From Nocardia vinacea (GTDB taxonomy: Bacteria; Actinomycetota; Actinomycetes; Mycobacteriales; Mycobacteriaceae): a stretch of DNA of 64,000 nucleotides. Made by a program: the position numbers and the translations under genes. Below, piece by piece: positions 34,788-44,967 of this stretch. The stretch covers positions 1,736,001-1,800,000 of the forward strand of contig NZ_CP109149.1 in assembly GCF_035920345.1 (NCBI RefSeq), given 5' to 3'. The notes beneath the pieces were generated by a model, which did no database searches, was not told the DNA's origin, and saw nothing but the letters and a program-made list of their open reading frames with translations. Every line of letters begins with the position of its first letter. The stretch's first letter is position 1.

Positions 34788-35792
34788 CTAGGGCGGAATG
34801 TGGCTGACTCCGATCGCGGTTTCGGTGAGACTGCCGAGGTAGAGAGTGCCGTCGTGTTCGACAACTCCGGTGACCATCGCGTAGTCGGTGCCCTCGGCCT
34901 GTAGGTCGTGCACGACCTTGCCGTCGAAGTCGACGGCCATCACCCAGACCGTGCGCGGCGGTTTGGGCTGTACCCATTGCGGTAGCGCCCAGACGATCCG
35001 GCGCAGGATGCCGGGCAGGGGAAGTAGACGGTCCAGCAATGGATTTCGTGGTGACGGCAGGGTAATCCACACCAGGCCGTCGCTGCCGAGAGCCATATTG
35101 TCCGGGAAGCCGGGCAGGTTCTCGATCAGGCGCTCGTAGGTGCCCGCCTTCTGCCCGGTGAGCCAGTAGCGGGTCACGCGGTAGGCGCCGGTCTCCGCGA
35201 CGAGCACGCTGGAGCCGTCGGGGGAGAGGACCACGCCGTTGGCGAATTGCAATCCGTCGATGAGGGTTTCGAGCTTGCCGGACGGATCGAGGCGGAACAG
35301 GCGGCCGGTGCCGGAATGCTCCAGCAGGTCGCCCATCCACTCGTCCAGCGGATAACGACGTGACGACGAGGAGAAGTAGATGGTGCCGTCCGTGGCGCGA
35401 ACCACATTGCTGGCGAAGGGGAGTGGTTCGCCGTCGACCTCGTCCACGAGCACCTCGATCTCGCCCGCGCTGTCCAGCCGCAGCAGGCCGCGATGGAAAT
35501 CGCAGATCAGCAGCGACCCATCGACATCGGCATGCATACCGAGCGGACGGCCGCCGGTATTCCCCAGCAGGCTCACCGTGCCGGCCGCGGGATCGGTGCT
35601 GTAGACCGAACCGTCATCGACTCCCGCAATGATTCGCCCCTCGGCGGTGCGCACCACATCCTCGGGTGCCGCACCGGGCAGTTCCAATCGCGTGATCTGG
35701 GGAAGTGGTGTGGCACTACGCATTTCGCGAGCCCGGGGTGGGGCAGGCGGGGGCGTCCAGCGCTGCGGCTGCATTGTCGATCCGGCGACCAT
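34788..35792 (-). CDS. SMP-30/gluconolactonase/strictosidine-synthase-like beta-propeller
   Basis: The 334-residue product carries beta-propeller repeats: PEDVVRTAEGRIIAGVDDGSVYS, GNTGGRPLGMHADVDGSLLICD, FASNVVRATDGTIYFSSSSRRY, FANGVVLSPDGSSVLVAETGAYRVTRYWL and GFPDNMALGSDGLVWITLPSPRNPLLD. The last blocks are typical of strictosidine-synthase-like hydrolases (paraoxonase superfamily). It probably hydrolyses an ester or lactone; the substrate is unknown. ATG 35792 has AAGGTGA upstream; ATG codons 7 and 24 are alternatives. It may be co-transcribed with the lipase gene. Confidence 0.83.
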   Translation of the reverse strand: MVAGSTMQPQRWTPPPAPPRAREMRSATPLPQITRLELPGAAPEDVVRTAEGRIIAGVDDGSVYSTDPAAGTVSLLGNTGGRPLGMHADVDGSLLICDFHRGLLRLDSAGEIEVLVDEVDGEPLPFASNVVRATDGTIYFSSSSRRYPLDEWMGDLLEHSGTGRLFRLDPSGKLETLIDGLQFANGVVLSPDGSSVLVAETGAYRVTRYWLTGQKAGTYERLIENLPGFPDNMALGSDGLVWITLPSPRNPLLDRLLPLPGILRRIVWALPQWVQPKPPRTVWVMAVDFDGKVVHDLQAEGTDYAMVTGVVEHDGTLYLGSLTETAIGVSHIPP

Positions 35793-35840
35793 GGCTCACC
35801 TTATCCCGGGGCCGACAACCGGCCGTCTCTTACATGCCAA

Positions 35841-35874
35841 TACGTAGATATGCGCATCTAAACATGTATGCTCC
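35841..35874 (+). repeat. Left copy of a 33-34 bp near-direct repeat flanking the ECF41 module
   Basis: TACGTAGATATGCGCAT followed by CTAAACATGTATGCTCC. It matches the copy at 37840-37872 at most positions, including an unbroken GTAGATATGCG and ATGTA..CTCC. This AT-rich patch is unlike its surroundings and also lies about 50 bases upstream of the SMP-30-like gene. Confidence 0.6.
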
Positions 35875-36081
35875 CCTCGAATGGAGCGGCAACAACATGC
35901 GTCCGGCTTCGCCGAACGCAGCACGGACGACGAGGAAGGGGCTTCCTTCGATTAACGGAGGGGACGAGTCGGAGGAGCGGGCAAGGGCATACCCGATACA
36001 GAGTGGGTGGCGCACGCATGGGGGAGCGGGGAGGGCTGGGCTCGACACCGTGGTTTCGGGAGCAGGTGCTTCCCCGTCGCG

Positions 36082-37014
36082 TCAGCGGTGCAGGGCGGTC
36101 TCGTGCTGCAAACGCGACAGTTTCTGGGGATTGCGCACGGAGTAGATCCCGGTAATGAGGCCGTCGTCGACACGCGCTGCTACGACGGCATCGATCTCGC
36201 CGTCGAGTCGCAGGATCAGCGCCGGGTGGCCGTTGACGAGCGCGGGCTCCGCCGACCTCGCGGTGAGGTTACCGAGCGCGGCGGAGAGGAAGCCGGCTAC
36301 CGTGTCGGCGCCGACGATGGGCACCAGCGCGGCCTGTGCGAGTCCGCCACCGTCACCGAGGAAGACGACATCCGGTGCGAGAATGTCGAGCAGACTCTGG
36401 AGTTCGCCGGTTTCGACGGCTCGCTGGAATGCCGCGAGCGCGTCTCGGGTTTCGGTCGCGGAGACCACCTCGCGTGGTCGGCGCGCGGCGACGTGTGACC
36501 GAGCCCGGTACGCGAGCTGGCGGACCGCGGCCGGGCTCTTGTCGACCGCCTCGGCGATCTCGTCATACTCCAGATCGAATACTTCGCGCAGCACGAACAC
36601 CGCCCGCTCGACGGGCGTGAGGGTCTCCAGTACCAACAGCATCGCCATCGAGACGCTGTCGGCGAGTTCGATGTCCTCGGCGACGTCGGGTGCGGTCAGC
36701 AGCGGTTCGGGCAGCCAGGGGCCGACGTAGGACTCTTTGCGGCGCCCGAGCGCGCGCAGCCGGTCGAGCGACTGGCGGGTGGCGATTCGGACCAGGTACG
36801 CGCGTTGATCCTGCACCGTGTCGAGGTCGACGCCAGCCCACCGCAGCCAGGTTTCCTGGAGGACGTCTTCGGCGTCGGCGGCCGAGCCGAGCATTTCGTA
36901 GGCGACGGTGAACAGCAAGTTGCGGTGCGCGACGAATGCTTTTGTCGCGGGATCCGGACGGTCGCTGCTGCTTTCGCCGTGGTCGGCGGGCGTGGTCTGC
37001 GACATGCCGGGCAT
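36082..37014 (-). CDS. ECF41-type sigma factor with SnoaL-like C-terminus (copy 2)
   Basis: Sigma region 2 (FVAHRNLLFTVAYEMLGSAADAEDVLQETWLRW) and region 4 (LEYDEIAEAVDKSPAAVRQLAYRARSHV) are followed by a SnoaL-like domain (PDVVFLGDGGG) and a terminal SVRNPQKLSRL motif that regulates the factor in this family. ATG 37014 is chosen because GGAG lies upstream and a predicted ECF41 promoter ends near 37050, which excludes the earlier starts. It is divergent from the AhpD-like gene, the standard ECF41 partner, and both have the same promoter signature, so it is probably autoregulated. Confidence 0.9.
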   Translation of the reverse strand: MPGMSQTTPADHGESSSDRPDPATKAFVAHRNLLFTVAYEMLGSAADAEDVLQETWLRWAGVDLDTVQDQRAYLVRIATRQSLDRLRALGRRKESYVGPWLPEPLLTAPDVAEDIELADSVSMAMLLVLETLTPVERAVFVLREVFDLEYDEIAEAVDKSPAAVRQLAYRARSHVAARRPREVVSATETRDALAAFQRAVETGELQSLLDILAPDVVFLGDGGGLAQAALVPIVGADTVAGFLSAALGNLTARSAEPALVNGHPALILRLDGEIDAVVAARVDDGLITGIYSVRNPQKLSRLQHETALHR

Positions 37015-37052
37015 GGGCGGCTCCTGTTCACTCTCGACTGTGTCACCCATCA

Positions 37053-37079
37053 GACGTCCGATCCTGCCGTTTCGTAACA
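37053..37079 (-). promoter_or_regulatory. ECF41-type promoter of the sigma factor gene
   Basis: On the minus strand TGTTACG (37073-37079) and CGTC (37053-37056) are separated by exactly 16 bases. This fits the ECF41 consensus (TGTCACA-like -35, CGTC -10) and is the same as the opposite-strand promoter. It places the transcription start near 37046. Confidence 0.75.
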
Positions 37080-37114
37080 GCGGGGCGGTGGTGGTGTGCG
37101 TCACATCGAAGTGC

Positions 37115-37141
37115 TGTTACGTGAATCGGGGCGCCGCCGTC
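37115..37141 (+). promoter_or_regulatory. ECF41-type promoter of the AhpD-like gene
   Basis: TGTTACG (37115-37121), 16 bases, then CGTC (37138-37141). Both elements and the spacing are identical to the divergent promoter of the sigma factor gene. The start codon of the AhpD-like gene is 43 bases downstream. Confidence 0.75.
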
Positions 37142-37183
37142 TCATGGTCGTTCGAATCAGCACCACGAGTGAGGACCGAAGTC

Positions 37184-37669
37184 ATGGAACCCCGTTTCAA
37201 CCTGAACGACAACGAGCTCGGCGCCAAGATCGGCAAGCGATTCGCCAACACGAGCCTGGCGATCATGCAGTCGTCGCTGCCGAAGTCCACGGTGGAGTTG
37301 GTGGAGTTGCGCGCCAGCCAGATCAACGGCTGTGGTTACTGCGTCGACGCCCACGCCAAAGAGCTGGCGGCCGCCGGCGAACCCGCGGTTCGGATCAACC
37401 TGGTCGCGGCTTGGCGCGAGTCCACCGTATTCAGTGAGGCTGAGCAGGCCGTGCTGGCGTTCGCGGAGGAGGGCACTCGACTCGCAGACGCGAATCGCGG
37501 TGTGTCCGACGAGACCTGGGCTCAGGTGCGTAAGCACTACGACGATGACCAGATCGCCGCGCTCGTCTACCTGGTCGCCATGATCAACGCCGCCAACCGG
37601 CTCCTGGTGATTACGCAGACCAAGGGCGGCTCGTACGTCCCCGGCACGTTCGAGAGCGTGGCGAGCTGA
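37184..37669 (+). CDS. AhpD-like carboxymuconolactone decarboxylase family protein (ECF41 partner)
   Basis: The 161-residue protein has the CMD/AhpD signature ELRASQINGCGYCVDAHAKELAAAGE with the redox CxxC, preceded by FANTSLAIMQSSLPKSTVELV and followed by FSEAEQAVLAFAEEGTRL and ALVYLVAMINAANRLLV. Such proteins are alkylhydroperoxidase-like and are the classic target of ECF41 sigma factors. ATG 37184 follows GAGGA. The gene is divergent from ECF41 copy 2 and shares its promoter type. Confidence 0.93.
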   Translation: MEPRFNLNDNELGAKIGKRFANTSLAIMQSSLPKSTVELVELRASQINGCGYCVDAHAKELAAAGEPAVRINLVAAWRESTVFSEAEQAVLAFAEEGTRLADANRGVSDETWAQVRKHYDDDQIAALVYLVAMINAANRLLVITQTKGGSYVPGTFESVAS

Positions 37670-37839
37670 TCCATGCGCGGATCCCGGCCCAGGATCGCTC
37701 GGGGTCGGGATCCGCGCTTGGGGGAGCGCATAGACCAGCAGCAGCGCCCCTGGACGACGTCGCGGGAGCCGAAATCGGTTCACGAGGAACGTATCCGGTG
37801 GAACTACAATCTCCAGTGCGCTTGAAAAATACATCTGAG

Positions 37840-37872
37840 TATGTAGATATGCGTATTGAACTATGTAACTCC
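37840..37872 (+). repeat. Right copy of the near-direct repeat flanking the ECF41 module
   Basis: TATGTAGATATGCGTAT followed by TGAACTATGTAACTCC. It matches the copy at 35841-35874, in the same orientation 2 kb apart. It lies in the 300-base spacer behind the AhpD-like gene, where no gene is seen other than a long terminator. Confidence 0.6.
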
Positions 37873-37923
37873 TATCTCACGAAATCCGGACAACCCAAAA
37901 GACTGCACAGACCAGGGGAGTCT

Positions 37924-37970
37924 CCAGTCGCTGCGCCCGCCGATGATGCTTCGGCGGGCGCAGCGACTGG
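37924..37970. terminator. 20-bp-stem bidirectional terminator
   Basis: CCAGTCGCTGCGCCCGCCGA (37924-37943) and its exact complement (37951-37970) form a 20-bp stem with a 7-base loop. It sits between the convergent AhpD-like and YdjM-like genes, three bases from the latter's stop, so it can end transcription from both sides. Confidence 0.85.
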
Positions 37971-37972
37971 TC

Positions 37973-38713
37973 CTAAGGATTGACCGAGAAGACGTGCCAG
38001 AGCACAGCAAGCGTGGCCAGCGTGAAAAGCGGTGAGAGAATCCAGGTTTCGACCTTGTTCCCGGTCCGTTCGATCACCGGCACGCAGGTACGCAGCGGGA
38101 ACGGCCAGAACAGCCGGCAGCCCTTATCGGTGAGGCAATCACCGGCGAGGTGGGCCAGCGCCCCGAGTCCGACAGCGAACGGCAACCACGCCGGTTTATC
38201 GGTGATCCAGTGATCCATCGCGAATGTCCCTGCCGCGGCGAGGATTATGACCGTGCCCCACGCCTCGATCCCCTCGCCGGCGGGGCACAGATGCAGTGCC
38301 CGCACCGCCAGTGCGAGCAGGAAGAACACCAAACCGAGTGTGAAATATCTTCCGAGCCAATGCTCACCCGCCCAGGTCCCGTAGGCGACGGCGATCACGA
38401 AGGCGAACGAGTGTGTGGCGTGCCGATGTCCACCGGAGATCCAGGAAATCAAGCGGCACAGGTGATAGGAGATCGGGCCGAGCACATGCGCGATGGTGCC
38501 GTTCGGATGGTCCGCATCGGGCAGCAGCGCGGCCCCTGCCGTCAGGAAGGTGCCGAGCAATACCTCGACGGCACCGAGATGCGCGTCGCCAGTCGGCAAT
38601 ACCGGATAGACCAACGCCGAGATGGGCAGCGTGGCCGCTGCCACCGACCAGGCGAAAGCGCCACTGGTCGCATGTGAATGTCCTAGCACTACATGAAGGT
38701 TAGTTGACCACAA
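37973..38713 (-). CDS. Membrane-bound metal-dependent hydrolase, YdjM-like
   Basis: The 246-residue protein begins (after a short leader) VVLGHSHATSGAFAWSVAA and contains ALLPDADHPNGTIAHVLGP, ISGGHRHATHSFAF, WITDKPAWLPFAVGLGALAHLAGDCLTDKGCRLFWPF; the His/Asp residues at the helix ends are the putative metal ligands. About six membrane segments. The family (DUF457/YdjM) has members induced by DNA damage, but its reaction is unknown. TTG 38713 is the longest start; GTG 38689 fits the family better. The DUF4913 gene lies 20 bases upstream. Confidence 0.82.
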   Translation of the reverse strand: MWSTNLHVVLGHSHATSGAFAWSVAAATLPISALVYPVLPTGDAHLGAVEVLLGTFLTAGAALLPDADHPNGTIAHVLGPISYHLCRLISWISGGHRHATHSFAFVIAVAYGTWAGEHWLGRYFTLGLVFFLLALAVRALHLCPAGEGIEAWGTVIILAAAGTFAMDHWITDKPAWLPFAVGLGALAHLAGDCLTDKGCRLFWPFPLRTCVPVIERTGNKVETWILSPLFTLATLAVLWHVFSVNP

Positions 38714-38733
38714 TCCATTTCAAACAAACGAGA

Positions 38734-39093
38734 CTAGCCAGCTGGTGAAAACGTATCGGGGGGAGGGGATTTCACCGAGAGTGGCCAGACGCGATCGGTG
38801 TGCCCGTTGTGCATGGAACAGCGGGCGAACGGTCCGTTGGGGTCGAACAGCACGTCCATATGACTGTCGGCGTGGTCCAGAAACCATAGCGACAGGCCCA
38901 ATTCGGCGTTGAGCCGATAGAGTTCCCAGGATTGCCAGAGCGCCTCCAGCCGCGCCACGGCTTCGGTGTGCCGCCACCATTCCGGACACCAGGCCAGACC
39001 GTTGTCGGCCACTTTGCGCCGATAGACCTGGGCCAGGTAGTTCTCGACGAACTCCACGACCGATCCATAGACCTGTGTCCGCTGCTCTTTCAT
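38734..39093 (-). CDS. DUF4913 family protein
   Basis: The 119-residue protein carries the DUF4913 signature: VEFVENYLAQVYRR, LAWCPEWWRHTEAVARLEALWQSWELYRL, then LWFLDHADSHMDVLFDPNGPFARC. This family is frequent in actinobacterial integrative elements and plasmids; its function is unknown. Here it lies between the STPK gene and the YdjM-like gene in the same direction. The ATG at 39093 is preceded by GGGGGCG; the frame is open further upstream without homology. Confidence 0.8.
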   Translation of the reverse strand: MKEQRTQVYGSVVEFVENYLAQVYRRKVADNGLAWCPEWWRHTEAVARLEALWQSWELYRLNAELGLSLWFLDHADSHMDVLFDPNGPFARCSMHNGHTDRVWPLSVKSPPPDTFSPAG

Positions 39094-39179
39094 GGCGCCC
39101 CCGAGGACAGTGGCATTCCAAACAGCTTCGAGAGTAGTCACGAAATCTACTGAGGTCCTTGGGGAAACCTTTGCAATAG

Positions 39180-41438
39180 CTATGCGGAGCGCCGCGAACG
39201 CGGATTTACAATGCGATCGAGGGCGTGCAGATCCGATTCCAATGCGTAGAACACGCGCAGCGCGCCGACGAATGCGAAAAGGCTGACCACGCACAGGATC
39301 ACGATGGGGCCGATTACCGTCTGCTGCTGTGCCGCGTCCAGGTAGACCAGACCGCCCGCCACGCCGATGAGGGGTACGGAGGCAGCGATGCCGAGATAGA
39401 TCCGGCTGCGTCGGGCGAGCTGCCGCAATCGGATGGCGTCATCGGAGGAGCTTTGTCCGCTGCCGAGCAAACCCGGGTAGTACCAGCGCAGTACGAAGAA
39501 GGTGACCGGAAAGTACGAGTACACCACCGCGACCGCGGCCGCTACCAGATGGGATGCGATGAGGTTGATGGTGAATCCGAGGGACAGGTCCGCGGTGTAA
39601 TGCAGCTGTGTCAGGAAGATCACCAGGGATAACGCCCACCCGGCGAACCCGACCACCGCGATGCGGTCGCCACATGCGAGAGTGTCGGCGCGTGCCCGCG
39701 CCAGCGTCTCCTCGTCGTAATGCTTACCGCGCCGCAGTCCGTCGGGAACCAGGAACACCAGACGGCACCAATACAGCAGGGCGAGAATCCCGATCGGGTA
39801 GCCGATCGCGCCGAGTAGTGTTGCGAGGCGTTGGAGTTGGACGCTCGCGTCTGCGGTGAGTTGCGCATCGAGCAGGCGCGTGTTGTGCGCTGAAAGATAG
39901 AGCACGCCGAGGAATTGCCCCAGCATGCTGGACAGCGTCACCACCGGCATCGGCCGCATCCGCAGTTTGGCGCGGATGCTGTGCACCGGCGGGTCGACGA
40001 GATCGCGGGCGGTGCGGTCCAGGGTGAGATCGAGCTGACTGGCGAGTTCGGCGCCGGTGGCGAAGCGGTCGGCGGGATCGGGGGACAGGCAGGTGAGCAG
40101 GGCATGCTGCAGTACCGGTGGGCAGTCCGGCGGAATATCGGCGGCGAAGCGGTCGGGGACCGGCTGGCGACGCAGTTCGATCATCCGTTCCAGTGAGGTA
40201 TCCGATTCGCCCGCGCTGCGTTCGTCGTCGAAGGGGAGTCGGCTGGTGAGCAGTTCCCACAGCACGACCGCGAGTGCGTACAGGTCGCTGCGCGTGTCGA
40301 GGTCGGCGGCGGTGGTCGCCATGGTCGGATGGCAGGCCTCGAGCTGCTCGGGGGACATGTAGGCGAGTGAGCCGCCGAAGTAGGCGGCGGGGCTGGCGCC
40401 GGGGATGTGACGGCTGAAGCTGATATTGAAGTCGGCGAGTTTGGGTTGCCCGTCGACTGTGAGCAGTACGTTGGCGGGTTTGATATCGCGGTGCAGCACA
40501 CCGGCATGGTTGGCGTAGTCCAACGCGGAGGCGAGTCGACTGCCCAGCCACGCAACGGTTTCCGGCCAGCTCAGCCGTGCGACCTCGGTGCGGGTGGCGG
40601 ATGGTTGCGGTTCCAGCACCCCGCCGCTGGCGGCCGCCTCGTCGACGGCGTCGAGCAGCAGTCGACCGGTCTTTCCCTCGAGGCCAGTGCGGCGCAGCAG
40701 CCGCAGTACGCCGAGCAGGGTGCCGCCCGGAACGTACTGCATGTACATCAGTTTCAAGTGCTGATCGGCGATCTGGCGCTGATCGAAGACGCGCACGATG
40801 TTTTCGTGATCGAGCCGGGCCAGCGTCTGACCCTCACTGCCGCGATCATGGGAGATCTTGACCGCGACGAGCCGCTGCATCGAGCGCTGTCGTGCCAGAA
40901 AGACCCGGCCGAACGCACCCTGGCCGAGCAGGATCAACATATCGAAATCGTCAACGGTCGCACCGGGATTGATGGAGTCGAGCGTTGCGAGCGCGGCCGG
41001 ATCGGTCAGGACGGTGGTCCGGAAGTGATCGCCATCGAGGCGGTCGGCGATCCGCGCCATCTGCTGCGAATACCGCTGCTCGTATTCGGTGAGATCCAGA
41101 TCCTGATCGAACTGGCGGCGCGCGGTGATCTCCTCGTAGATCAGGTCCGGAGGCAGTGGGGCGGTGTGGAGTTCGGGAAATTCGGCCAGGTACTCGTCGA
41201 GGCGCTTTTCGGCCGTTTTGCGGATCGACCGGTGATGCAGATCCACCTTGATCAACTCGATCAGCGCCGACCGCCGCAGTGCGGTTTCGGTGGGCAGATG
41301 CGGGGTCAGCTCGGGTGGTTCGCCCGCGGCCTCCCACTCACCCGCGAAATCGGCGACCGCTCTGGCCAATACGGCCTGAGCAGCCATCGCGCGATCCCCA
41401 CCGTGCTCCGGTGGTACCGCGCCGAGCTGGGTATTCAT
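39180..41438 (-). CDS. Membrane Ser/Thr protein kinase with DFN in place of DFG
   Basis: Residues 1-160 are a helical leader (DEYLAEFPEL block). The kinase domain spans about 165-480: glycine loop LGQGAFGRVFLA (171-182), VAVK with Lys194, HRDIKPANVLL with catalytic Asp319, and DFN at 337-339 where DFG is usual, followed by YMSPEQLEACHP. It also has a long insert (250-290). After about 505 come roughly six membrane segments with no PASTA or other extracellular sensor. The leader and long membrane part are unlike PknA/PknB types and recall planctomycete-style kinases. The ribosome site is weak. Kinase activity is plausible since Asp337 is kept; targets unknown. Confidence 0.9.
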   Translation of the reverse strand: MNTQLGAVPPEHGGDRAMAAQAVLARAVADFAGEWEAAGEPPELTPHLPTETALRRSALIELIKVDLHHRSIRKTAEKRLDEYLAEFPELHTAPLPPDLIYEEITARRQFDQDLDLTEYEQRYSQQMARIADRLDGDHFRTTVLTDPAALATLDSINPGATVDDFDMLILLGQGAFGRVFLARQRSMQRLVAVKISHDRGSEGQTLARLDHENIVRVFDQRQIADQHLKLMYMQYVPGGTLLGVLRLLRRTGLEGKTGRLLLDAVDEAAASGGVLEPQPSATRTEVARLSWPETVAWLGSRLASALDYANHAGVLHRDIKPANVLLTVDGQPKLADFNISFSRHIPGASPAAYFGGSLAYMSPEQLEACHPTMATTAADLDTRSDLYALAVVLWELLTSRLPFDDERSAGESDTSLERMIELRRQPVPDRFAADIPPDCPPVLQHALLTCLSPDPADRFATGAELASQLDLTLDRTARDLVDPPVHSIRAKLRMRPMPVVTLSSMLGQFLGVLYLSAHNTRLLDAQLTADASVQLQRLATLLGAIGYPIGILALLYWCRLVFLVPDGLRRGKHYDEETLARARADTLACGDRIAVVGFAGWALSLVIFLTQLHYTADLSLGFTINLIASHLVAAAVAVVYSYFPVTFFVLRWYYPGLLGSGQSSSDDAIRLRQLARRSRIYLGIAASVPLIGVAGGLVYLDAAQQQTVIGPIVILCVVSLFAFVGALRVFYALESDLHALDRIVNPRSRRSA

Positions 41439-41612
41439 CGTCGGCTCACTCGATCAAGGTTGGTGTCCCGGACAGAACCGAGAATATTCGATTATCGTCG
41501 TCCGCTGCTGATCTTCGCCACCGATGTGGGTCGCCGGGCTGGTCCCGGCGCTCGATTCGTAGTTGAGTGATCGTGCGGACCAGCGCCTTTCGACCAGTAG
41601 GAGGAGACCGTC

Positions 41613-42164
41613 ATGAGCACGCTGTCGGATCGACCGAATGCCGCCTTGATCGTGATCGACGTGCAGAACGGTGTCGTGGGTGAGGCGTATCAGCGGGACA
41701 GGGTGGTCGCGAATATCGGCACGCTCGTCGAGAAGGCCCGGCAGGACGGTGTTCCGATCATCTGGGTGCAGCACTCGAGCGAGGAGCTCGTGCCGGGGAC
41801 CGTTGCGTGGGAATACGTCCCGGAGTTGGTGTGTGCGGAGTCGGAACCGTTGGTACACAAGCGGTTCGGCGATTCGTTCGAGGATACCGAGCTTGCGGAG
41901 GTGCTGGCACGGGCCGGGGTCGGGCATCTCGTGGTGACCGGTGCGGAGACCGATGCCTGCATCCGGTCCACGATCCATGGCGCCTTCGTTCGAGGATACG
42001 ATGTGACACTTGTCAGCGACGGGCACACCACATTCGACAAGAGCGAATGGGGCGCGCCAGCCCCGGAGCAGGTCATCGCGCACACGAATCTGTACTGGCG
42101 TTACCAGAGCGCACCGGGACGGACGGCCGCTGTCGCCGAGACGAAGGACGTGCGCTTCGAATGA
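41613..42164 (+). CDS. Isochorismatase-family cysteine hydrolase
   Basis: The 183-residue product has the catalytic residues of the family: Asp in ALIVIDVQNGV, Lys in LVHKRFGDSF and Cys in VVTGAETDACIRSTIHGAFVRGYDVTLVSDGHTTF. Members hydrolyse isochorismate, nicotinamide or carbamoyl compounds; no siderophore gene is nearby, so the substrate is open. ATG 41613 is preceded by AGGAGGAG. A strong hairpin terminator follows at once. Confidence 0.88.
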   Translation: MSTLSDRPNAALIVIDVQNGVVGEAYQRDRVVANIGTLVEKARQDGVPIIWVQHSSEELVPGTVAWEYVPELVCAESEPLVHKRFGDSFEDTELAEVLARAGVGHLVVTGAETDACIRSTIHGAFVRGYDVTLVSDGHTTFDKSEWGAPAPEQVIAHTNLYWRYQSAPGRTAAVAETKDVRFE

Positions 42165-42165
42165 C

Positions 42166-42202
42166 GGTGCCCCCGCGAACCATAGGAGTTCGCGGGGGCA
42201 CC
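42166..42202. terminator. 15-bp-stem bidirectional terminator
   Basis: GGTGCCCCCGCGAAC and GTTCGCGGGGGCACC form a perfect 15-bp stem around a 7-base loop, starting two bases after the isochorismatase stop. It lies between convergent genes and so serves katG as well. Confidence 0.88.
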
Positions 42203-42246
42203 GCACGGGGGATGATCTTCCGAATAGATCGGTCATCCCTCCTTCA

Positions 42247-44517
<2,271 letters not shown>

Positions 44518-44967
44518 TCACGGGTGTGATCCGGACATTTGTGCTGCCGAGCAGTCGGGGCACAGGCCCCAATAGATGACCTCGGCCTCATCGAGTACGA
44601 ATCCGTTGTCGTGTGATGCGGTCAGGCAGGGCGCATCGCCGACGGCGCAGTCGACATCGGCGATGACTCCGCACGAGCGGCACACCACATGGTGATGGTT
44701 ATCGCCGACTCGCGTTTCGTAGCGCGCGACGGATCCCATCGGCTGGATGCGCCGCAGCAGACCGGCGGCCGTCAGCGCGCGCAACACGTCGTATACCGCC
44801 TGATGGGATACCGCACCGAGCGTCGCGCGCACATGACCGAGGATCGAGTCCGTATCGGAGTGCGGATGCTCGTGCACGGCAGTCAGCACGGCAATCCGCG
44901 GCGCCGTGACGCGCAGCGACACCCCGCGCAACATGCGCTCGAATTCCGAATTCGTGGACACATTCAA
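44518..44967 (-). CDS. furA: FurA peroxide-sensing repressor
   Basis: The protein has the Fur winged helix (SLRVTAPRIAVLTAVHEHPHSDTDSILGHVRATLGAVSHQAVYDVLRAL) and the metal domain with HHHVVCRSCGVIADVDC and CPDC. In actinobacteria this Fe/Mn-dependent FurA represses itself and katG until peroxide oxidises it. The frame starts with TTG 44967 or GTG 44961; no ribosome site is seen, as for leaderless furA transcripts of mycobacteria. The stop of the endonuclease-like gene overlaps the TTG by two bases. Confidence 0.93.
   Translation of the reverse strand: MNVSTNSEFERMLRGVSLRVTAPRIAVLTAVHEHPHSDTDSILGHVRATLGAVSHQAVYDVLRALTAAGLLRRIQPMGSVARYETRVGDNHHHVVCRSCGVIADVDCAVGDAPCLTASHDNGFVLDEAEVIYWGLCPDCSAAQMSGSHP

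Noticed and set aside
33487..35340. 617-codon frame as a single lipase gene
   Set aside because: The part upstream of 34737 overlaps the SMP-30-like gene in another frame and crosses a palindromic operator; lipase text starts at 34737.
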